Shown here: positions 7,146 through 15,271 of the stretch, in pieces
Numbering within the stretch: the first letter of the stretch is position 1
Layout of the letters: every line of letters begins with the position of its first letter
Assembly (NCBI GenBank): GCA_046732855.1
Contig: JBKPNX010000261.1
Span: 1 to 23,719 of the forward strand
From: JBKPNX01 sp046732855
GTDB lineage: Bacteria; Pseudomonadota; Alphaproteobacteria; Geminicoccales; Geminicoccaceae
Direction of reading: 5' to 3'
Length of the DNA stretch: 23,719 bases
Notes under the pieces: model-generated
Told to the model about the DNA's origin: nothing
The model's database searches: none
Seen by the model: the letters and a program-made list of their open reading frames with translations, nothing else
Translations under genes and position numbers: made by a program

Positions 7146-8588
7146 TCAAGGCGATAGCTGGGTCACCGTGATGTCGCCGAACGTCACATCGACATAGTGA
7201 GCATTCAGCAGCAGGGAACCGGTCACCAGCTCGGAAAATCGCTCGGTACCCTGGACCAGCCAGCCCGCGGGTTCGGGTTCGCCTAGCTCCCAGATCTTGA
7301 GCTTGTAGGTCCGATCGAAGCCGGCGGCGCGTTCGTTACGCAGCTTGATGCTATAGGCGCACCCCTGTTCCAGTCGGAAGCGGGCGACGTCCAGCTGACC
7401 GACGTAGTCGCTCGCGCGCAGGCGCACGGTGCCACCGTCAGCGGTCGTGAAGGCGAACAGGGCGCCGGGAACCCAGCCGGCGTGCGGCGCCGGCCCATGG
7501 ACCGGCTGGTAGGTGTGACCATCCCACAGCATCGCCAGGGCAATAGCGCCGGCGCGACCGCTTGGATCCTTCGTGTCGAGATCATGGGGCGTAATGGTCA
7601 GGCTGACCTCATAGGAGTCCCAGGTCCGGTCGCCTACAGCGAGCAGCCGGTCGTAGCCTTGCAGCGCCGGTCGGGCACCGCTGGCGTCAAACGACCACAA
7701 GCCGTCGACCACCTGCACGACGTCCTGGAGAGCAGGCACCCCCGCCCAGTCAATGCTGTAGTTGGCCGTCGGCGTAGGGTTGTGCCGGTAGTCGATGGTC
7801 ACGTCCCGGGTAAAAATCTCGCCGTCGCTGAACGCCGCCCTGATCCTGACCACGTCATCCGTCGGGGATGGATCGAGCTGGTCGTAGCTGAGCTCGATGT
7901 TGAAATCGCCCGCATCGTTCAGGCGGCGGCTATCCGGACCGAGCGCCAGGTTCTGAGCGGGTTCGCCGTTCAGCGAATACGTGAGCAGGGCCAGGCCGGG
8001 TCTGGAGACGTTGCCCAAGATGTTGACCCAGCGCTGGGGTTCGCCGGGCGCGCCGAACCGCTGGTGATCGCCGTACCAGACGTCGATCGGCTGGCGGTAG
8101 TTCTCGAGGACGACGAGGTCGGAGAAGGCGTCGGCATCGGCAGTGCGGACGCTCACGGTCGTGTTCGTGCCGTCGTCGGCCATGCGGACGGCGGCGCCGT
8201 TCAGCGCCCCGCTCAGCTGCAGGACATCGCCCTCGTCGGGCGAAAAGTCGGTGATGACGTCACCGCCGTCGCCCAGCGATCGATACACAAACCGGTCGGC
8301 GCCCGGGCCGCCGGCCAGGGTGTCAGCGCCGGCCCTCCCGAGAATCTGGTCATCGCCATCGCCGCCCTTGATCGTGGCGGCGGGTCCGACGCCCTGCTGT
8401 CCGACGGCCGCCGAGGCGCTGACCGGCGCCTCCGTCGGCTCAGCAGCCGCCATGCGTCGGTTCCGATCGGGATCCGCGGTACCGCTGATCATCGCCTCCA
8501 GCGACGCGCGCTGCCCGAGCCTCGCGGCCGGCCGAACCTCCTCTTGCCGCCAACCAATGCTTTCCTCCAGCACAGCAATGCTTTCCAT
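7146..8588 (-). CDS. RTX calcium-binding protein with C-terminal lectin/LamG-like region
   Basis: The product is 480 residues. Residues about 75-100 (GGDGDDQILGRAGADTLAGGPGADRF) are RTX nonapeptides that bind calcium in a beta-roll. They run into the segment that usually follows them in type I-secreted proteins (VYRSLGDGGDVITDFSPDEGDVLQLSG). A beta-rich middle part follows (about 165-270). The C-terminal 200 residues (LWSFDASGARPALQGYDRLLAVGDRTWDSYEVSLTITP onward, here only pointed to by its WDSYEV core) resemble a concanavalin A/LamG-type jelly roll. There is no N-terminal signal peptide, which fits type I secretion. RTX repeats normally lie near the C-terminus next to the secretion signal; here they are near the N-terminus, so this may be a rearranged or 5'-shortened member. 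No ABC or membrane-fusion secretion genes are adjacent. The start codon has only a weak ribosome binding site. Confidence 0.75.
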   Translation of the reverse strand: MESIAVLEESIGWRQEEVRPAARLGQRASLEAMISGTADPDRNRRMAAAEPTEAPVSASAAVGQQGVGPAATIKGGDGDDQILGRAGADTLAGGPGADRFVYRSLGDGGDVITDFSPDEGDVLQLSGALNGAAVRMADDGTNTTVSVRTADADAFSDLVVLENYRQPIDVWYGDHQRFGAPGEPQRWVNILGNVSRPGLALLTYSLNGEPAQNLALGPDSRRLNDAGDFNIELSYDQLDPSPTDDVVRIRAAFSDGEIFTRDVTIDYRHNPTPTANYSIDWAGVPALQDVVQVVDGLWSFDASGARPALQGYDRLLAVGDRTWDSYEVSLTITPHDLDTKDPSGRAGAIALAMLWDGHTYQPVHGPAPHAGWVPGALFAFTTADGGTVRLRASDYVGQLDVARFRLEQGCAYSIKLRNERAAGFDRTYKLKIWELGEPEPAGWLVQGTERFSELVTGSLLLNAHYVDVTFGDITVTQLSP

Positions 8589-9061
8589 GTCGCAATCCAG
8601 TTGCTCTCTGTCTGCGCTCGGACTGGCGCTTTGCGCGACCGAGCAGGATGGGCTGAAAGACCGCGGTTATTTTGGACCGATATCCGTTCGACTGCCCCGG
8701 CCCGATGCTCGGCCATGTCGGATGTCGGGCGAGGACCTACTGCGACATGATACGATTGAGCAATAGGTTCAGCAAGTGCGACAACTTATGATTTCATGGG
8801 GATCAGCGCAGATCCGCCCCCGCGCTCTGATCGTTGCCCGTAGCGGCATAGGTGCAACCGGGTGACCTGTCTCACTAGCGGCAGGAGCGGCTGCGCCGCA
8901 CTAAGGGTGGAGGAGGACAGGAGCGGCTGCGCCGCTCTAGGGGTGGAGGAGGAGATGGCGCGACTCCGGGCCGCGGGCTGGCCAACGCACTTGCGGAGCA
9001 GCAATTGACCTGGACAAGCTAGAACCTACAAACAAGCCTGGGCTCAGAGGTATGTGCGGTC
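8589..9061. other. Divergent region between RTX and cyclase genes
   Basis: About 470 bases between two divergent genes, so it should hold both promoters. A pair of 36-base direct repeats, each with a hairpin-forming core, lies at 8882-8953, about 110 bases before the cyclase start. No protein-like frame is supported. Confidence 0.5.
8882..8953. repeat. Tandem 36-bp repeat with hairpin core
   Basis: Two adjacent 36-base copies (8882-8917 and 8918-8953) differ at only two positions. Each begins CAGGAGCGGCTGCGCCGC and ends GGGTGGAGGAGGA. The second copy holds a perfect hairpin, GAGCGGC-TGC-GCCGCTC; one difference in the first copy removes the outermost pair. Short GC-rich hairpins of this form resemble REP-type intergenic repeats. 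The purine-rich tail could also mimic ribosome binding sites. Confidence 0.85.
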
Positions 9062-10840
9062 ATGGCAACAGCGAACCAGCGGGTCGAGCGCAAGCTCGCC
9101 GCCATCTTCGCGGCGGATGTCGCCGGCTATTCCCGCCTGGTCGGGTCGGACGAGGTCGGGACGCTTCGCCTGTTCACCGCCCGTAGGGAGATCCTGGACG
9201 GCCTCATCGCCGAGCACGGCGGCCGGATCGCCAATACCGCGGGCGACAGCGTGCTCGCCGAGTTTCCGAGTGCCGTGGACGCCGTCCAATGTGCGGTCGA
9301 GGCCCAGGAGCGGTTGGCTGAGGCGAACCGGGGCCTGCCCGCAGACCGTCGGTTGGAATTCCGCATCGGCGTGCACGTCGGGGACGTGGTGGTCCGGCCC
9401 GACGATCTGTTCGGGGATGGCGTGAACATCGCGGCGCGCCTGCAGACGCTCGCGCGGCCGGGCGGCGTTTGCATCTCGGGCGCGGTGCATGAGCACGTGC
9501 GAAGGCTGCTGCCGCTCCGCTTCTCCGCGCTCGGGCCGCAGGTGGTCAAGAACATCGACGAGCCGGTAAGGGCCTATCTGCTATCGTCCGGTACGGCGCC
9601 GCAGGTGGTCGCCGGAGCGGAGCCCGACCGGCAAAAGCCATTGCCGCTGCCCGACCAGCCGTCCATCGCGGTCCTGCCGTTCACCAACATGAGCGGCGAC
9701 CCCGAGCAGGAGTATTTCGCGGACGGCCTCGTGGAGGAGATCATCACCGGCTTGAGCCGGGTAAAATCGTTCTTTGTCATCGCCCGCAACTCCTCCTTCA
9801 CCTATAAGGGCCGAGCGGTCGACGTGCGCCAGGTTTCCCGCGAGCTCGGGGTCCGCTACGTCCTCGAAGGCAGTATCAGGAAGGCAGGCTCGCGCGTCCG
9901 CATCGTCGGGCAGCTAATCGACGCGACCACCGGCCATCACGTCTGGGCGGACCGCTTCGACGGCGACGTCAGCGACATTTTCGATCTGCAGGATAAAGTG
10001 ACCGAAAGCGTCGTCGGCGCCGTCGAGCCGAACATTCGCTTGCAAGAAATACGACAGGCCCGCACCAAACCAACGGGCTTCGCCACCGCTTATGATTTAT
10101 ACCTCCGCGCGTTGCCGCATTTCTACAGCATGACTCGCGAAGGCTTCGCTGAAGTTCGTCAGCTCACCAACGAAGCCCTCAGCATCGACCCCGCCTTCAC
10201 GCTGGCGAAGGCTTTGGGCACCTACATCCGCAGCATCTCCGTCAGCCAGTGCTGGCACGAGCCGGACGACGCGCGCGTCGCCGTCCGCATGGCGCGCGAG
10301 GTGATCGCGGAGGCGCGCGACGACCCGACCAGCCTGCGCTTCGCGGCTCAGGTTCTCGCCTACAGCGCGAAGGACTACGAGCAGGCGCTGAGCGCGATCG
10401 ACCGGTCGCTCTATCTCAATCCCAACTCGGCGCATGGCTACACCGGCAGCGGTTGGGTCAACACGCATGCCGGCCGGCCGCTGGTCGCGATCGACCATTT
10501 CCATCGCGCCATGCGCCTGAGCCCGATCGATCCCGAAAAGGGCATCGCGCTCTCGGGCATCGGCATGAGCTATCTGATGCTCGAACGCTTCGAAGACGCC
10601 CTGACCTGGGGAGAAAACGCGCTGCGCGAGATGCCCAACTACGGCTCCTCGCACCGGGTCGTGATCGGCGCGCTGGTCGGGATGGAGCGGCTGGAGGAGG
10701 CGCGGGCGGCCGCGCGCCGTCTGTTGGAGGCCTTCCCGACCTACACGCTCACCTTGCAACGACAGATCAACCCCTGGCGTGACGAGGCGTTCGCCAGGCG
10801 CTACCTCGAAGCGCTTCGCGTCGCAGGTATCCCCGAATGA
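9062..10840 (+). CDS. Class III nucleotide cyclase-TolB-like-TPR protein
   Basis: The product is 592 residues from ATG at 9062 (AGAGG upstream). Residues about 10-180 form a class III cyclase domain: metal-binding Asp19 (AADVAGYSRL) and Asp62 (NTAGDSVLAEF), and the DLFGDGVNIAARL motif with the base-selecting Asp and the transition-state Asn and Arg. At the position four before Asp62, adenylate cyclases usually have Lys; here it is Asn58, so base choice or activity is uncertain, although many relatives share NTAGDS. Residues about 200-320 are a TolB-like/FlgO-type region (SIAVLPFTNMSGDPEQEYFADGL, LEGSIRKAGSRVRIVGQLID). The C-terminal 250 residues are TPR helices. No transmembrane segment is evident. 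Such proteins are presumed signal-making sensors of alphaproteobacteria; the ligand is unknown. A paralogue is encoded at 12426-14201. Confidence 0.9.
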   Translation: MATANQRVERKLAAIFAADVAGYSRLVGSDEVGTLRLFTARREILDGLIAEHGGRIANTAGDSVLAEFPSAVDAVQCAVEAQERLAEANRGLPADRRLEFRIGVHVGDVVVRPDDLFGDGVNIAARLQTLARPGGVCISGAVHEHVRRLLPLRFSALGPQVVKNIDEPVRAYLLSSGTAPQVVAGAEPDRQKPLPLPDQPSIAVLPFTNMSGDPEQEYFADGLVEEIITGLSRVKSFFVIARNSSFTYKGRAVDVRQVSRELGVRYVLEGSIRKAGSRVRIVGQLIDATTGHHVWADRFDGDVSDIFDLQDKVTESVVGAVEPNIRLQEIRQARTKPTGFATAYDLYLRALPHFYSMTREGFAEVRQLTNEALSIDPAFTLAKALGTYIRSISVSQCWHEPDDARVAVRMAREVIAEARDDPTSLRFAAQVLAYSAKDYEQALSAIDRSLYLNPNSAHGYTGSGWVNTHAGRPLVAIDHFHRAMRLSPIDPEKGIALSGIGMSYLMLERFEDALTWGENALREMPNYGSSHRVVIGALVGMERLEEARAAARRLLEAFPTYTLTLQRQINPWRDEAFARRYLEALRVAGIPE

Positions 10841-11043
10841 TCGTCGCCGCAGTCCTGGCCATGCCTTGTGCGATCCGCCCCAAGCCGCTGCGCACTCTTG
10901 CCGTCCATGCCGGCCAGTATTTACATGTGCGCCCATGGTATATCTCCTGATGCGCGGGATGCAGCGGGGCGGCGCTAATTCGCGTCCGAGACTGCGAGGC
11001 CTGTCTGCTGTGTAACGCTTCAACAACCAGAGGAATTTGCCGG

Positions 11044-12429
11044 GTGCTGAGAAAATCGTCTCTGGCGAGCCTCGCCGCGGTGACCGGAACCCTGTGGGTC
11101 GGCCTGGCGCCTGCGACCGGCGCCGCGCTTCTGGATCCGATCCCGCAGCCGATTCAGCCGGGCATTGCGGTCGGGCTGGCGACCGTGGCGACGGGTCTGA
11201 CGGCACCGAACTGGGGAACCTTCGCCCCCGGCGTCCTCGACCGGCTGTTCGTCACCGATCAGAACGGGATCCTGTGGGCGGTCGAGCTCGGCACCGGCGC
11301 CAAGACGGTGTTTCTCGACGTCAGCAGCCGTGTCGTGGCAACGGGAGAGCGCGGTCTTCTGGGCGTTGCCTTCCATCCGGCGTATCGGTCGAACGGCTTG
11401 GTTTACACCTACACGTCCGAGCCGACGGCCATGCCGATCGACTTCGCTTTGCCCCCCGGCGTGACGCCGGATCACGTGAGCGTGGTCACCGAGTGGATCG
11501 TGCCGCAACCGAGCGATCCCGCCGCAGTGATCGATCCGACCAGCGATCGGCTCGTGCTCAGCATCGCGCAGCCCCAGGCCAACCACAACGGCGGCGCGCT
11601 CGCCTTCGGACCCGACGATCGGCTCTATATATCGCTCGGCGACGGCGGCGCGGGCGATGACCAGGGGCCGGGCCACAGCCCGCAGGGCAACGGTCAGGAC
11701 CCTGGCAACCCTCTCGGCGCGATCCTGCGCATCGATCCCGATGGCGCCGATTCGGCCAACGGGCAGTACGGCGTCCCTCCGGAAAACCCGTTTTTCCCCG
11801 GCGGTTCGGGCCCGTTCGGCGGGCCGAGCGGTTGCCTGGACGGCCTGTGTGACGAGATCTTCGCGTTCGGCTTCCGCAATCCCTTCCGAGTTTCCTTCGA
11901 TTCGGCGACGGCAGACCTTTACGCAGCCGACGTCGGGCAGCATTTCGTCGAGGAGGTCGATCTCGTGCGCGCCGGCGGCAATTATGGCTGGCCGGTGAAG
12001 GAGGGCTCGTTCTGCTTCGACCCGAACGGCACCGGCTCCGGTTTCGTCACCGACAACCCCGACCCGACCTGCGGCCAGCCGAACCTCGGCCTGATCGATC
12101 CGATCGCGCAGTACGATCACGGCGAAGGCGCGGCAGTTATCGGCGGCTTCGTCTACCGTGGCTCGAGCATCCCGGAGCTGCGCGGCCGCTACGTCTTCGG
12201 CGACCTCAGCCGCGGTCGGCTGTTCGCGCTCGAGCGAAGGGACCGGCTGCAGGAGGGAGCGGCCGGATCCGGCGTCTTCACTGAACTGCAGGACCGCCCG
12301 GACCTCACCTTTTCGCTCTTCGGCTTGGGGCAGGATGCCAGCGGGGAGATCTATGCTCTCGGCAATCAGTCGATCGACGGCAGCGTCACCGGGGTCGTCC
12401 TGAAGCTCGTGCCCGCCCCGCCCGGCTAG
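11044..12429 (+). CDS. PQQ-dependent sugar dehydrogenase (glucose/sorbosone dehydrogenase family), exported
   Basis: The product is 461 residues from GTG at 11044 with a good AGAGGAA ribosome binding site. Residues 1-26 look like a signal peptide (MLRKSSLASLAAVTGTLWVGLAPATGA), so the enzyme is periplasmic. The family's six-bladed beta-propeller motifs are in order: GERGLLGVAFHP, NHNGGALAFGPDDRLYISLGDGG (His about 181, at the place of the catalytic base), GNPLGAILRIDPDG, FAFGFRNPFR, GGNYGWPVKEG and GGFVYRGSSIPELRGRYVFGD. The family oxidises aldoses or related sugars with PQQ and calcium and passes electrons to an acceptor. No PQQ synthesis genes are in the window. It lies between two cyclase-TPR genes, and its stop overlaps that of the opposing one. 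Confidence 0.9.
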   Translation: MLRKSSLASLAAVTGTLWVGLAPATGAALLDPIPQPIQPGIAVGLATVATGLTAPNWGTFAPGVLDRLFVTDQNGILWAVELGTGAKTVFLDVSSRVVATGERGLLGVAFHPAYRSNGLVYTYTSEPTAMPIDFALPPGVTPDHVSVVTEWIVPQPSDPAAVIDPTSDRLVLSIAQPQANHNGGALAFGPDDRLYISLGDGGAGDDQGPGHSPQGNGQDPGNPLGAILRIDPDGADSANGQYGVPPENPFFPGGSGPFGGPSGCLDGLCDEIFAFGFRNPFRVSFDSATADLYAADVGQHFVEEVDLVRAGGNYGWPVKEGSFCFDPNGTGSGFVTDNPDPTCGQPNLGLIDPIAQYDHGEGAAVIGGFVYRGSSIPELRGRYVFGDLSRGRLFALERRDRLQEGAAGSGVFTELQDRPDLTFSLFGLGQDASGEIYALGNQSIDGSVTGVVLKLVPAPPG

Positions 12430-14201
12430 CCGTGCCAGCCAGCCTTCCTCAGTGCCTGGATGAAGAACTCCGCATCCTCTGCGTGTCGAAAAGGATAGGT
12501 CTTGGTCACATAGTGAGCGTCGAAGTCCGGTTGATGGCGCAGGAGATTTTCCAGCTCCACCTGCGCCTCATCTACTCGACCTAGTTCGGCCAAAGCTGCC
12601 ACAAGGCGCTGTCGTCCACGAACATTGCCGCGATTGATCTCGACCGCCTTGCTCGCGGCCTCGATCGCGGTGTCATGCTCTCTGAGCAAGAAGTAGCAGA
12701 GCGCCAGGTCGTTGTAGACATGCGAGAGCATCGGGCTGTGCGGGTCAAGCCTGAGCGAGGTGTAAAGCTGCGGCACGGCATCCTGCGGCCGCCCGCCGAA
12801 TTCGAGCACACAGCTAAGGTACAGCCGGGCAAGCGTCGAACTCGGGTTGAGCTCGATGGCTCGCTCCTCTTCGATCAGCGAGAACGCGAAGTCGCGTCGT
12901 CGCCACAACACGGCAATCCCTTGAACAGCATGTGCCAGCCAGTCGCCATCGTCGATCGCCACAGCGCGCTCGGCAGCCCGCAGGCTCTCGGTCAGTGAGT
13001 GTTCTCTATCTTTGCTGAACCCGAGGATTGCGTCTTCGAAATGACAAAGGGCGAGCAGCGAGAGAGCGTAGCCGAACCCTGGATCCGATTCCAAGGCTTG
13101 CCCCAGCATACGCTTGGCTTCTCGGCTGCCTTCTCGGGTGAAGGTGAAAGCGCCATTGAGCGCGCGCAGAGCGCAGTCCCAGGCGTCGAGATTGTCGGGC
13201 GGCTTACGCAGGGCTCGGTGCCGCTCGGCTCGGCTGACCGCCGGCTCGATCGTCACGACAATCTGCTCCGTGATCTCGTCCTGGATCGCGAAGATATCAG
13301 TCAAGTCGCGATCAAAACGCTGCGCCCACAAATGATGGCCGGAGGGCGCATCAACGAGCTCAGCGGTGACGCGGACCCGATTTCCTGCTTTTCGCACACT
13401 ACCTTCGACCAGATAGCGAGCACCCAGTTCTTCGGCGATACGGCCAACCGGTAGATTCTTGTCTTTGTAGGCCAGGCTCGAATGGCGCGCAGTGACCGGG
13501 AACCAGTGCCAAGCCGCAAGCCCTGTAATGATGTCCTCCGTCAATCCATCAGCGAAATGCTCCTGGTCGGGATCGCCACTCATGTTGACGAAGGGCAGCA
13601 CCGCGATCGACGGTTTGTCGGGCAGAGCGAGCCCACGTCGAGGAGGCGCCGGGGGCTGAAGGGCCTCCCTGCCATCCGCGGACCTGACGCGAAAGACATG
13701 GATCGGCTCAGCGATGTTCTTGACTTCCCGCTCTCCGACATCTTCGAAGTCGAGAGCCAGCTTGCGCACTTGGCGGTACGCATCGCCGGAGAGGCAGATG
13801 CCTTGCGGCTCGGCCAAGGCTTCGAGACGCACGGCGACGTTTACGCCGTCGCCGTAGATGTCCCCCTCCTCGCTGATGATGTCGCCGATGTTGATGCCGA
13901 TCCGAAAGGCAAGGCGCTGCTCTTCCCGTACGTCCTCTTGGCGCTCGGCGACCCCCCGCTGGATGGCGACCGCGCACTCCACCGCGTCGACGGCGCTCGC
14001 GAACTCGACCAGGGCGCCGTCGCCCGTCAGCTTGACGATTCGACCGTGGTGCGCGGTGATCGTCGGTTCGATGAAGGCCTTCCTAAGGGCTTTGAGACGC
14101 GTGTGCGTCCCCGTCTCGTCGGCCGCCATGAGGCGCGAGTACCCGACGACGTCGGCAGCAAGAATGGCCGTCAGCCTGCGTTCGGCTCGAACTTCAGCCA
14201 C
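12426..14201 (-). CDS. Adenylate cyclase-TolB-like-TPR protein
   Basis: The product is 591 residues from GTG at 14199-14201, with GGAAGGA upstream. Domain order equals that of the protein at 9062-10840: a class III cyclase domain (about 8-175), TolB-like region (about 197-320; SIAVLPFVNMSGDPDQEHFADGLTEDIITGL), then TPR helices. All key cyclase residues are present: metal Asp17 (AADVVGYSRL) and Asp61, Lys57 in VKLTGD for adenine selection, Asp in DIYGDGVNVAVRL, and the Asn/Arg pair. It should therefore make cAMP. It is cytoplasmic by sequence. It meets the sugar dehydrogenase gene tail to tail, their stop codons sharing CTAG. Residue differences across the whole length show that the two cyclases are old paralogues, not a recent copy. 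Confidence 0.9.
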   Translation of the reverse strand: MAEVRAERRLTAILAADVVGYSRLMAADETGTHTRLKALRKAFIEPTITAHHGRIVKLTGDGALVEFASAVDAVECAVAIQRGVAERQEDVREEQRLAFRIGINIGDIISEEGDIYGDGVNVAVRLEALAEPQGICLSGDAYRQVRKLALDFEDVGEREVKNIAEPIHVFRVRSADGREALQPPAPPRRGLALPDKPSIAVLPFVNMSGDPDQEHFADGLTEDIITGLAAWHWFPVTARHSSLAYKDKNLPVGRIAEELGARYLVEGSVRKAGNRVRVTAELVDAPSGHHLWAQRFDRDLTDIFAIQDEITEQIVVTIEPAVSRAERHRALRKPPDNLDAWDCALRALNGAFTFTREGSREAKRMLGQALESDPGFGYALSLLALCHFEDAILGFSKDREHSLTESLRAAERAVAIDDGDWLAHAVQGIAVLWRRRDFAFSLIEEERAIELNPSSTLARLYLSCVLEFGGRPQDAVPQLYTSLRLDPHSPMLSHVYNDLALCYFLLREHDTAIEAASKAVEINRGNVRGRQRLVAALAELGRVDEAQVELENLLRHQPDFDAHYVTKTYPFRHAEDAEFFIQALRKAGWHG

Positions 14202-14437
14202 CTTCGGATGTCCTTCCGGAGCGTGGAGGCATATATGAGGATAAAGCGTTGCGCGGTGCCGGTCAGCAGCGTAGTTGCTGCTCAGTGGCCGTGCCTATGA
14301 ATAAGCGCTCCCAGCGCCGCCACCAAAAAATTCTCTGTGCCCGCTCCCGCCGTACCGGCCGCCCATTCCTGCCGCATCGCCCGCTCCCGGACGATCTTTG
14401 CGGGCCTTCGCACAACGGACTCCTCAGATCTCCGCCC

Positions 14438-14761
14438 TCAGTGAGTAATCTTCTCGGCAAGGAGAGCTAGGCGCCGTACCCACGTCGCCATCGCCGGCTC
14501 ACTCGGGCAGCTCGCGGCGGCGACCGCCTGTTCGCCATCGCAGTAATCGTCGGCCGTGACCACCTCCACCTGCTGGCCGAGCAAGCCGCCCGCGGCGTTC
14601 AGGTCGGCCACGGCGAGCGCCACGCCGCGCTCCGTCTGTTCGCCGAGCCACGCGTTCGGTCCGGTGAACGGCAGGGCCAAGCCGATCAGGATGTCGGCAT
14701 GGACCAGCGAGGCGAGGCCGAATGTCGCCGCAAGCGCAACCATCAGCGACGGGATAAGCAT
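14438..14761 (-). pseudogene. Truncated LivK-like ABC transporter substrate-binding protein
   Basis: The ATG at 14759-14761 follows a GGAGGA ribosome binding site and a signal peptide (MLIPSLMVALAATFGLASLVHA). The next 60 residues are a clear N-terminal lobe of a branched-chain amino-acid-type periplasmic binding protein (DILIGLALPFTGPNAWLGEQ, ALAVADLNAAGGLLGQQVEV, DDYCDGEQAVAAA). Homology then stops, and about 20 unrelated residues lead to a stop at 107 residues, where the family has about 370-400. Most of the protein is thus missing, probably by deletion. No LivHMGF transport genes are near. It is likely non-functional, though it may still be expressed and exported. Confidence 0.75.
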
Positions 14762-15210
14762 GGCCTCGTCCTCCTGATGGTCAGCAGCGATGGCCGGTGC
14801 TGCTCATAACGTCCTACGGCTGCGCGCCACCAGATCACCCGCAGAGCAGCCCTCGCATCCCGCGTCGTCGCCGCCGCTCACCCGGAGGCGGATCGCCTGC
14901 GTGGGAGTCCGCGCCATCATGCCCCTGATGCCCGCACCTTGCAAAGACGCAAGCAGAGATGAATGCCCTGAAACAAGACGGCTCACCCAGATCGAAAGAT
15001 GAATTGCAACGCACGGCCGGACGGACCGTTGGGCAATTACGCCCATCCTCTCTTCGACTTCCGCAACGAATATCCAGGGTGCCGACTGATGTAGCAGCAT
15101 GAAATGGTAAGACCGTGATTGCATTGGCCGTCGGCGAAGCAGCGCAGATCGGGCGAGCCGCAGTCTCTGCTGCGCGTCAACGACCGCCGCCTTAGGCACA
15201 TCATTTCATT
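14762..15210. other. Region between LivK remnant and TRAP operon, no gene seen
   Basis: About 450 bases. Open frames on both strands lack domains and plausible ribosome binding sites. The right end runs into the proposed promoter of the TRAP operon. Confidence 0.5.
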
Positions 15211-15239
15211 TTGTGGAAATCGGCCCAGCCGGTTAGAAT
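15211..15239 (+). promoter_or_regulatory. Possible sigma70-type promoter of dctP
   Basis: TTGTGG (15211-15216) and TAGAAT (15234-15239) are separated by 17 bases, with the -10 matching five of six consensus positions. It lies about 33 bases before the dctP start, leaving a short leader that contains the GGGAGGAGG ribosome binding site at 15258-15266. Confidence 0.4.
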
Positions 15240-15271
15240 CGACAGATCAGGGTGCACGGGAGGAGGCTGCC

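Noticed and set aside
14804..15199. Leftward open frame of 131 codons
   Set aside because: No ribosome binding site, domain or protein-like composition; overlaps the TRAP operon promoter region.
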